A stretch of 15,753 nucleotides of DNA from Bacillota bacterium (GTDB lineage Bacteria; Bacillota; Bacilli; Alicyclobacillales; SLC66), in assembly GCA_021797415.1 (NCBI GenBank), contig JAJZZT010000491.1:1-15753 (forward strand), in the 5' to 3' direction. Below are positions 7,425 to 12,767 of the stretch, piece after piece. The notes under the pieces are model-generated. The model was not told where the DNA came from, did no database searches, and worked only from the letters and a program-made list of their open reading frames with translations. The stretch's first letter is position 1, and each line of letters opens with the position of its first letter. Both the position numbers and the translations under genes were made by a program.

Positions 7425-7949
7425 CTATGCTCCACTTTGGATGCCTTCTAGCCGCAGCAGTTCCGCCTTCATCTCCAGTCCTCCCCCATACCCGGTGAGC
7501 GTGCCGTCCTTGCCGATGACCCGGTGGCAGGGGGCGACGATCGGCAGTGGATTGGCCCCATTGGCGGCGCCAACAGCCCGTACGCTTTTGGGGCTCCCGA
7601 CCTCTGCGGCGATCTGCGAGTAACTCCGGGTGGTTCCAAACGGGATCTCCAGCAATGCGCGCCAAACCCTCACCTGAAACGGCGTCCCCCGAAAATCAAG
7701 CGCCAGGGTGAACGCGGTGCGCCGTCCCGACAGATACTCGGCAATCTGGTCGCGATAGGGTTGCAGGGTATTTCTGTCGCGCACAAGAACGGCGCCGGGG
7801 ATGTGCTTTTCCACCCATTGCCGCATCGCGTCATATGATTCGTCCGGCAGAGTGATGAGGCACAGGCCTTGGTCTGTGGCAGCCAAGTGGAATATCCAGG
7901 CGCGGTATTGCAGGGCATCCCAATAAACAGTCGTCGGCGCGTGTTTCAC
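7425..7949 (-). CDS. adaB: Methylated-DNA--protein-cysteine S-methyltransferase (AdaB/Ogt type)
   Basis: The protein directly reverses O6-methylguanine, and O4-methylthymine more weakly, by taking the alkyl group onto its own cysteine in a one-shot reaction. The acceptor is Cys141 in the invariant PCHRV motif. Upstream are FGTTRSYSQIAAEVGSPKSVRAVG, the recognition helix region with the arginine finger, and downstream the TGYGGGLEMKAELLRLE tail. At 174 residues the length is normal. The start GTG 7949 is preceded by AAAGGAGGT with six bases of spacing, and it overlaps the adaA stop as GTGA, so the two are translationally coupled. The open frame continues upstream to 8339, but that part lies antisense-shifted inside adaA and is not coding. 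As in Bacillus, it should be induced by methylated AdaA. Confidence 0.95.
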   Translation of the reverse strand: MKHAPTTVYWDALQYRAWIFHLAATDQGLCLITLPDESYDAMRQWVEKHIPGAVLVRDRNTLQPYRDQIAEYLSGRRTAFTLALDFRGTPFQVRVWRALLEIPFGTTRSYSQIAAEVGSPKSVRAVGAANGANPLPIVAPCHRVIGKDGTLTGYGGGLEMKAELLRLEGIQSGA

Positions 7950-8521
7950 GGGGAGACCTCCTTTGCCGATTCGTTCATCGCATGGACGGCCCGGTAACCG
8001 GACGGACTGTATCCGGTCGCCCGCTTGAACACGGTCGAAAAGTGGGACAGACTCCGGAAGCCGACCGCCAGGGCGATGTCCGTGACCGTGGGTCGCGAAC
8101 CGGCCCGCAGGGCTTCTTTTGCCGCCTGGATCCGTCGGTCGTGCACGTAATCGGCCGGCGTGACGCCTGTTACGCGTTTGAAAACCCGGTGCAGGTGGTA
8201 GGGGCTGACGGCAAGTTCCAGAGCCAGTGCATCCAGCGTGAGTAGGTCCGTATAGCGTTGATTGAGGACCGTTATCGCTCCTTGGACAAGCGCTTCGTCG
8301 GGTCCGCGCGGGTGTCCGTCGGGACGGCAGCGTTTGCACGCCCGAAATCCGGCGTTTTGCGCCTGGTCGCTGCTGTGGAAAATGCGGACATTTTCTGTTT
8401 TTGGCGTGCGGGACCGGCAGGATGGCCGGCAGAAGACCCCGGTCGTGACCACGCCGTAGACGTATTGTCCGTCAAATGCGGTCTCGCAGTTCACGATGGC
8501 CCGCCACAGCCGTTCGTCCAC
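7946..8521 (-). CDS. adaA: AdaA: methylphosphotriester-DNA methyltransferase and AraC-type activator
   Basis: AdaA repairs the Sp-methylphosphotriester in the DNA backbone by transferring the methyl to a zinc-bound cysteine. The methylated form then activates the adaptive response genes. The N-terminal Ada zinc domain holds four cysteines, Cys31 and Cys35 (FCRPSC) and Cys62 and Cys65 (FRACKRCRP). Residues about 85-185 form an AraC-type double helix-turn-helix, seen in LALELAVSPYHLHRVFKRVT and IALAVGFRSLSHFSTVFKRATG. At 191 residues it matches Bacillus AdaA and lacks the O6-alkyl domain of enterobacterial Ada, which is the next gene. The GTG start at 8521 follows a purine-rich ribosome site (AGGGGGCGAGG). 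An extended -10 lies just upstream. It probably regulates itself and adaB, and perhaps alkA. Confidence 0.95.
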   Translation of the reverse strand: MDERLWRAIVNCETAFDGQYVYGVVTTGVFCRPSCRSRTPKTENVRIFHSSDQAQNAGFRACKRCRPDGHPRGPDEALVQGAITVLNQRYTDLLTLDALALELAVSPYHLHRVFKRVTGVTPADYVHDRRIQAAKEALRAGSRPTVTDIALAVGFRSLSHFSTVFKRATGYSPSGYRAVHAMNESAKEVSP

Positions 8522-8541
8522 GTTCCTCGCCCCCTGTCTCC

Positions 8542-8550
8542 ACTATACCA
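8542..8550 (-). promoter_or_regulatory. Probable extended -10 promoter for adaA
   Basis: On the minus strand the sequence reads TGGTATAGT: an extended TGN motif directly before a five-of-six -10 hexamer, about 21 bases before the adaA GTG. No good -35 stands at the usual distance. That would suit an activator-dependent promoter, which is how Ada promoters work, but no Ada-binding box has been confirmed. Confidence 0.45.
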
Positions 8551-8727
8551 CCGTCGGACACCGGGATGATCCTTTTCGAATAGGACAGCAAGAATCCGCA
8601 AGCCAGCCGGACGGAGGAAAGGTAGGATACAAAGAGACTGCGGCTTGATTGAGCTTAAAAATGAAGGGCGGACAGATGGAGGGTCGCCTGGCGGGTCGTT
8701 ATCACTCCGTATCAGAAGGATCCCGTA
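8551..8727. other. Intergenic region between the Lrp gene and adaA
   Basis: No gene is seen. A 9-bp direct repeat CCGTATCAG occurs at 8707-8715 and 8723-8731, 16 bp apart; the second copy runs into the end of the Lrp gene. This half of the gap is downstream of lrp and upstream of the adaA promoter. No terminator hairpin with a T-run was found. Confidence 0.4.
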
Positions 8728-9195
8728 TCAGTATAATTCCTTTTTGGGATGATCCTGGTTGTCCGGCGGGGCGATGGGCCTGTCCGTGACGGGAGACGAG
8801 AGCACCACGGAGGTGTTGATCCTGCCGAAGGGGATCAGGCGGTCCACCAGAATCTCCAGTCCGGACATCGATGGCACGGCAGCCTTCATGATGTAGCTGA
8901 CCGCCCCGGTGACTCGATGACATTCGATGATGTCCGGATCGCCTGCAATGAAGTCTTCAAATTTATGGCACGACACGTTCAATTGGCTGACTTCGATGAT
9001 GACGAGCACATCGCGGCCCACACCGGAAGGCGACACGCGGGCGGCGAATCCGGTGATGACCTTCCGTTCTTCCAGGCGGCGCAACCGTTCGGCAATGCTC
9101 GGGCGGCTGAGATTCACCGCTTTTGACAGGTCGCTGACGGTGGCCCGTCCATCTTCCTGAAGAAGCGCCAAAAGCCGAATGTCGATGAGATCCAC
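8728..9195 (-). CDS. Lrp/AsnC family transcriptional regulator
   Basis: This is a DNA-binding regulator of the leucine-responsive family, which typically senses amino acids and controls their transport and metabolism. Residues 1 to about 60 carry the helix-turn-helix: LLALLQEDGRATVSDLSKAV then LSRPSIAERLRRLEERKVI, followed by the ITGFAARVSP linker. Residues about 65-140 form the ligand-binding RAM domain (VLVIIEVSQL, DIIECHRVTGAVSYIMKA). The 155-residue length is normal, with a short charged tail. The GTG start at 9195 is preceded by AAGGTGAT. The gene is divergent from an amino-acid permease, a classic regulator-target layout, but that permease is now a pseudogene. The regulator may be left without its local target or act elsewhere. 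It appears intact. Confidence 0.92.
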   Translation of the reverse strand: MDLIDIRLLALLQEDGRATVSDLSKAVNLSRPSIAERLRRLEERKVITGFAARVSPSGVGRDVLVIIEVSQLNVSCHKFEDFIAGDPDIIECHRVTGAVSYIMKAAVPSMSGLEILVDRLIPFGRINTSVVLSSPVTDRPIAPPDNQDHPKKELY

Positions 9196-9338
9196 TTGAT
9201 CACCTTCAATATGTAGGATGGTATATGAAAATCACTTCAAAACAAATGGGAAATTCCATATTTATATTCGTGATCATCTGCCATTTTAGCGGATGTGCCT
9301 GTATTCTGTCCATACAATAAATTGCGGGAGGGAAGAAT
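9196..9338. promoter_or_regulatory. Divergent AT-rich promoter region between the Lrp gene and the permease remnant
   Basis: This 143-bp gap is clearly AT-rich compared with its flanks and must hold both promoters. Each side contains a TGATCA site, at 9197-9202 and 9270-9275. TACAAT (9313-9318) is a fair -10 for the permease, 21 bases before its ATG, but its -35 is poor. The permease ribosome site is GGGAGG. This is a natural place for Lrp-family binding, though I cannot define an operator by eye. Confidence 0.4.
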
Positions 9339-10002
9339 ATGCCGGGTGCGCTCGGACGTTCGATTTCGGTGTGGCAGGGGATCGCTCTTTATGTGGGCGC
9401 CGTGATAGGATCGGGCATCCTGATCCTGCCGGGGATGACCGCGGGGATCGCCGGCGCAGGCGATGGACAACGCCTCGTTGGCCCAGGTGATGGCCGACAC
9501 CCTCGGCAAAAGCGGGGCGGTGGCGACGGCCGTCCTTTCTCTCGTCATCTGCCTGGGCGCCACGAATGCGTTTGTCGCCGGCATCAGCCGCTTGGCGTAC
9601 TCGCTGACGCAGGAAAAACTGGCGCCGGCGTGGCTGGACCGGATCGACGAGCGGCGATCGACGCCGCAGAGGGCGGTGTTGCTGGTCGGCGCACTGGCAG
9701 GAACCGGGCTGGTCATCGCGAATGTGTTTCACATCGGCATGAGCCGCTTGGTTTATATTCCTAACTCGCTCGGCATCGCCACCTACATCCTCGGAACGGC
9801 TGCCGGCGTGCGGCTGATCCGGTCCCGGACCGGGAAGGGGTGCGCGGGGATCGCCTGCGCGCTGTGCTTGGCCGCGTATCTATTTGTCGGGACGTTTGCC
9901 GGGATTCCGGCGGTGGTGGCGGTGTTGTGCACAGGGTACGTGCTGTGGAGGAGTCGCCATGAGAAGCGAGAGACCGGACCGGATGCGATGGAGGTGGGTT
10001 GA
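9339..10002 (+). pseudogene. Collapsed amino-acid permease (APC superfamily) with internal deletion and frame change
   Basis: A good ribosome site (GGGAGG) and ATG 9339 begin MPGALGRSISVWQGIALYVG then AVIGSGILILPGMTAGIAGAG, which is the first helix and substrate loop of an APC permease. At about 9458 the sequence jumps directly to the last third of such a protein, in a different frame: DNASLAQVMADTLGKSGAVA, then ATNAFVAGISRLAYSLTQ, then the final helices to TGA 10002. Roughly 200 residues (helices 2 to about 8) are missing. A functional permease of about 430 residues cannot be made. The gene is divergent from the Lrp regulator, its presumed former controller. Its last 44 bases overlap the start of alkA. 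The closest family is the YjeH-like amino-acid exporters and permeases; the substrate is unknown. Confidence 0.85.
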
Positions 10003-10897
10003 AGGATCGTTGACACCCGCCGCGCCCTTTGATTTTCCGCAAATGTTGCGGCGTCCGCTGTCCAGATCGTCGAGGGTGGTTGTGATCGATCCGGATGTCG
10101 GTTCCTATACCAGGGCACTGCGATTGTCCACCAAAATCATCCCTGTCACGGTTATCCATGCGGGTGCGGTTGACCGGCCGGAATTGCGTCTGACCTGTCC
10201 GGATCATTTGTCTGAAGATGAACGAGCGGAGGTTCGGAACTCTGTTTGCCGAATGTTTTCCACCGAGATCAGATTGAACGAATTCTATGCGAGGATGTCG
10301 CCCGCGCCCGAGTGGGCGTCCGTGGTGAACCGGTTCTACGGCCTGCGTCCCATTCGGGATGCCGATCTGTTCGAATCCATGGTCAAGGTCATTATCGGAC
10401 AGCAGCTCAATGTACAGTTTGCCGCGACCCTGGTTGAGCGACTGGTGGACCGGGGCGGTGAAACGGTCGAGTGGGATGGTGCGTTATTGCCTGTCTTCCC
10501 CTCGGCCGAACAGATCGCAAGCTGGTCGTACGACGAATTGCAGGAGCGCTCGTTCAGCCGGCGAAAGGCGGAGTACGTCATCGATTTCGCCCGCGCCGTC
10601 GTGGACGGAAGGGTCGATCTGGACGGGTTGTGGCGGATGGCGGACGGCGAGATTTGCGAAAGGCTCACGTCCCTGCGGGGAATCGGCCGTTGGACGGTGG
10701 AATGTTTCCTTCTTTTCGGGATCGGGAGGCCGGATGTGCTACCCGCCGCGGATATCGGCGTGCAAAACGCTTTGCAGCGATTGTACGGAATGGACCGGCG
10801 GCCCGGAGAGGACGAGGTGAGGCGGCTGGCGGAACCGTGGGCGCCGTGGCGCAGTTATGTCACATATTATCTATGGCAGAGTCTGATCGGCACGTAG
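9959..10897 (+). CDS. alkA: DNA-3-methyladenine glycosylase II (AlkA type)
   Basis: The enzyme excises 3-methyladenine and other alkylated purines, starting base-excision repair. It is an HhH-GPD superfamily protein: the hairpin LTSLRGIGRWTVECFLLF binds the DNA backbone, followed by the catalytic Asp265 in VLPAADIGVQ. An AlkA N-terminal domain (about 1-110) and the helix ESMVKVIIGQQLNVQFA are also visible. I chose ATG 9959 because GGAGGAG lies 5-6 bases upstream; this gives 312 residues. The open frame extends back to 9884, and ATG 9983 is another possibility. The start lies inside the permease remnant, so the two were once a translationally coupled pair. With adaA-adaB just 1.4 kb away, the window holds both direct-reversal and excision arms of alkylation repair, but on opposite strands. 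Confidence 0.93.
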   Translation: MRSERPDRMRWRWVEGSLTPAAPFDFPQMLRRPLSRSSRVVVIDPDVGSYTRALRLSTKIIPVTVIHAGAVDRPELRLTCPDHLSEDERAEVRNSVCRMFSTEIRLNEFYARMSPAPEWASVVNRFYGLRPIRDADLFESMVKVIIGQQLNVQFAATLVERLVDRGGETVEWDGALLPVFPSAEQIASWSYDELQERSFSRRKAEYVIDFARAVVDGRVDLDGLWRMADGEICERLTSLRGIGRWTVECFLLFGIGRPDVLPAADIGVQNALQRLYGMDRRPGEDEVRRLAEPWAPWRSYVTYYLWQSLIGT

Positions 10898-10911
10898 AAG
10901 GCGGTCAGGAT

Positions 10912-10934
10912 AAAAATTCTTGCCGCGATCGGCA
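10912..10934 (-). terminator. Probable terminator of the Nudix gene
   Basis: On the minus strand TGCCG ATCG CGGCA forms a 5-bp GC stem with a 4-base loop, followed by AGAA and then five T residues. It sits 10 bp after the Nudix stop, in the 46-bp gap where the alkA and Nudix genes converge. The stem is short and separated from the T-run, so strength is uncertain. Confidence 0.45.
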
Positions 10935-10943
10935 GCGTCAAGG

Positions 10944-11408
10944 TCAAGAGGCCGTCTGTGTGAGGAACGCTCTCAAGGACGGCAACCAGTCCGCGAAATG
11001 GCCGCGCTGCAGGCATTCCGTGTACAACTGTGCAATATACTCCCGGTCGATTTCCGTGAACAGGTGCGTTTTAGCGAGGTCGATCCAGACGAGCGCCATC
11101 AGGCTCCGGTCATCCTGGGGGAGTGAAGACTCCTCCGGGTCATGTCCCAAGCGACATTCCTGGCCGCCGATGTCGACCAAGAATGTCCTGTGGTCTGGAT
11201 GCAACTCGGTCGAGAACGGAAAGACGATCTCGCCGCGCACCCGGGCTTCTTCCGCTAGTTCCCGCAGTACCGCCTGGGCGGGGGATTCGCCGTCTTCGAC
11301 CGCGCCTCCGATGAACGAGTGGCGCAGTTCCCGGTGGGACATCACTCTCCCGTAGGCGAACAGCATGGCGTTGTCGCGAATAACGATGGCCTGCGCGCGT
11401 GTTCTCAC
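10944..11408 (-). CDS. Nudix hydrolase
   Basis: Nudix enzymes cleave nucleoside diphosphates linked to another group, using a metal held by the Nudix box. The box reads GAVEDGESPAQAVLRELAEEA, with all the metal-binding glutamates present (E in DGE, RE, EE). The usual glycine two residues after EE is replaced by arginine (EEARV rather than EEXGU). The N-terminal strand RAQAIVIRDNAMLFAYG is typical. At 154 residues the size is normal. GTG 11408 is used here, with GGGAGAG about 13 bases upstream, so spacing is long and the exact start is uncertain. It converges on alkA. The substrate cannot be predicted; cleaning of damaged nucleotides would suit the repair context but is only a guess. Confidence 0.85.
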   Translation of the reverse strand: MRTRAQAIVIRDNAMLFAYGRVMSHRELRHSFIGGAVEDGESPAQAVLRELAEEARVRGEIVFPFSTELHPDHRTFLVDIGGQECRLGHDPEESSLPQDDRSLMALVWIDLAKTHLFTEIDREYIAQLYTECLQRGHFADWLPSLRAFLTQTAS

Positions 11409-11449
11409 GGTATTCCGTCACTCTCCCGGATAGTCGATTCCATAATAGA

Positions 11450-11545
11450 GCCGTTCAAAAAGGGGCCAGGTAAGACCCGCGCAGTGCAAGGAAGCAGTCA
11501 GAAATGAGGACCGAGCTTACGTTTTTGGGTACGTAAGGGAGCACT
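11450..11545. repeat. Possible truncated MITE-like palindromic intergenic repeat
   Basis: The segment opens with GCCGTTCAAAAAGGGG (11450-11465) and contains a perfect 7-bp hairpin, CTTACGT (11516-11522) and ACGTAAG (11531-11537), around an 8-base loop. From memory it resembles intergenic repeats in related Bacillota that begin and end with a GCCGTTCAAAAA inverted repeat around a TTACGT hairpin. I cannot verify this. The expected opposite end (TTTTTGAACGGC) is not present downstream, so this copy would be truncated. Confidence 0.4.
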
Positions 11546-11780
11546 GGCGATGACACAGGAAATTAAAATATAGGCACTGAAACTAATTTGATACATATGG
11601 TCGTACGAGAACCCCGGTTGCTGGCACGCCAAAATATAGTAACATATTCTCTTGGAAATAAAAAGAGTTATCTGGGGGAAATCAAGCAATTAGTGCGAAT
11701 ATTACTAAGAAGAAAAGTATCGGTGTCTGACTATGACCCTGCCTGCAGAGCGATTCCTCCTCCCTTCGTTCCTGTAGAGG

Positions 11781-11812
11781 TTGTCCGCAGAGGACCTCCG
11801 GTCAGGTATACT
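11781..11812 (+). promoter_or_regulatory. Possible promoter of the MNIO-sugar transporter operon
   Basis: TTGTCC (11781-11786) and TATACT (11807-11812) match -35 and -10 consensus well, but the 20-bp spacer is longer than the usual 17. The spacer holds a small inverted repeat GACC-TCC-GGTC. Near-identical 9-mers CCGGTCAGG (11798-11806) and CCGTTCAGG (11829-11837) lie 31 bp apart on either side of the -10, a distance of about three helical turns. A long spacer with flanking repeats would suit a regulated promoter. Confidence 0.35.
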
Positions 11813-11883
11813 GTCTGAGAAGATCGGACCGTTCAGGAAAAAAGTTGTCTGCACGGTATCGAGGGACGTGGGGAGGAGACGGT

Positions 11884-12678
11884 GTGCCGCAACTGGGATG
11901 CAATTATTCTCCGCAGCTGATGTCGCTGCTCGGGGATGGGCGTGTCAATGTGGACTGGATCAAACTGTCGCGCTGGGAGGTGTTTCAAGAAGAACTCCGC
12001 GTCGCGCGTCCGGCGCGTCCTGTGCTGCTGCACGTCCTGCCCGGCGCGGGCAGCCCGTCGTTTGCCGATGTGGACTGGGATGGCTTGAACCGGGCGATGG
12101 AAGACTGCGGTTCGCCGCACACGGCGTTGCACCTCGCGGCGACAAGAGCGGACTGGGAGGGCGGGGCGCCGTCCGATGACGAGGTGGTCGAGCGTCTGGT
12201 GGCCGGTACAAGGCTGTGGGCCAGCCGCATCGAGGCGCCGCTGCTGGTCGAGAACGTGCCCTTTTACGGCGGCGACCGCGGCTCGCTGCGCCCTGCGACG
12301 GACCCGGATGTGATCGGCGAGGTGTGCAAAAGGGCGGATGTCGGACTGTTGCTGGATCTCGCGCACCTGCGCGTGGCATGCTGGCACCGCAAAGAAGACC
12401 CGCGTTCGTACCTGCGCAGGCTGCCTCTGGAACGTGTGCGGGAAATCCACGTCTGCGGCCCGGAGATGATGGAGGACATTGGCCTGCGCGACCGTCACCT
12501 GGAAATGGGAGCGCAGGACTACGAACTGCTCCAGTATACGCTGGGACGGACGAATCCCCAGGTGGTTTCCCTGGAGTACGGCGGGACCGGGCCGAAGTTC
12601 GTATGGCGCAGCGAGATCGACGCGCTGGAGCGGCAGTTGCGCATGCTGGACGAGATGGTCCACTTTACGCAACGTTAA
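11884..12678 (+). CDS. DUF692/MNIO-like multinuclear iron oxidase (TIM barrel)
   Basis: The protein resembles the DUF692 family (MbnB, TglH, ChrH), TIM barrels that use two or three iron ions and oxygen to modify cysteine or other residues of small ribosomal peptides. The ligand pattern is complete: His50 (LLHVLPG), His83 (ALHLAAT), Glu123 (LLVENV), Asp158 and His161 (GLLLDLAHL), His189 (EIHVCGP), Asp203 and His205 (LRDRHLE) and Glu231 (SLEYGG). At 264 residues it is slightly short for the family. GTG 11884 is chosen because GGGAGGAG lies five bases upstream; the frame is open further back to 11845 without a ribosome site. No precursor peptide, partner protein or Cys-rich small gene is visible. 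A sugar-type ABC importer follows after 89 bp. A xylose-isomerase-like sugar enzyme is the main alternative. Confidence 0.7.
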   Translation: MPQLGCNYSPQLMSLLGDGRVNVDWIKLSRWEVFQEELRVARPARPVLLHVLPGAGSPSFADVDWDGLNRAMEDCGSPHTALHLAATRADWEGGAPSDDEVVERLVAGTRLWASRIEAPLLVENVPFYGGDRGSLRPATDPDVIGEVCKRADVGLLLDLAHLRVACWHRKEDPRSYLRRLPLERVREIHVCGPEMMEDIGLRDRHLEMGAQDYELLQYTLGRTNPQVVSLEYGGTGPKFVWRSEIDALERQLRMLDEMVHFTQR

Positions 12679-12715
12679 AATTGCCTACGGAAAATTCACA
12701 CGTATCCATTACATG

Positions 12716-12761
12716 AGCCCCCTATAGTGAGCCTTGAAGGCAAAAGAAAGCATGGGGGGCT
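12716..12761 (+). promoter_or_regulatory. Hairpin that could mask the ribosome site of the binding-protein gene
   Basis: AGCCCCC (12716-12722) can pair with GGGGGCT (12755-12761). The second arm contains the only ribosome site (GGGGGG, 12754-12759) for GTG 12768. The 32-base loop includes an 11-base palindrome GCCTTGAAGGC (12731-12741). If transcribed from upstream of 12716, the RNA could switch between blocked and open translation. A TATAGT at 12723-12728 could instead be a -10 element, in which case the first arm would not be in the RNA. Confidence 0.4.
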
Positions 12762-12767
12762 TCTGCG

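Larger units (their letters stand above)
11409..11883. other. 475-bp gene-free region upstream of the MNIO gene
   Basis: No convincing gene is found on either strand. It contains in order a Nudix upstream region with TATTAT on the minus strand (11442-11447), a MITE-like palindromic repeat fragment (11450-11545), an AT-rich stretch (about 11560-11740) unlike the GC-rich neighbourhood, and a possible promoter for the next operon. A 76-codon plus-strand frame in the AT-rich part has no recognisable domain, no cysteine motif and no good ribosome site. Confidence 0.5.

Noticed and set aside
7950..8339. N-terminal extension of the adaB frame
   Set aside because: This open stretch lies inside adaA in another frame. 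The overlapping GTG start with a strong ribosome site and the normal 174-residue length place the real start at 7949.
11588..11818. 76-codon plus-strand frame as a possible RiPP precursor for the MNIO enzyme
   Set aside because: It has only one cysteine, no repeated core motif and no good ribosome site, and it runs through AT-rich sequence into the promoter region.
12723..12728. TATAGT as the -10 of a separate promoter for the binding-protein gene
   Set aside because: No -35 lies at a suitable distance: TTCACA is 22 bp away and TTGCCT 36 bp away. It is kept only as an alternative to the hairpin model.
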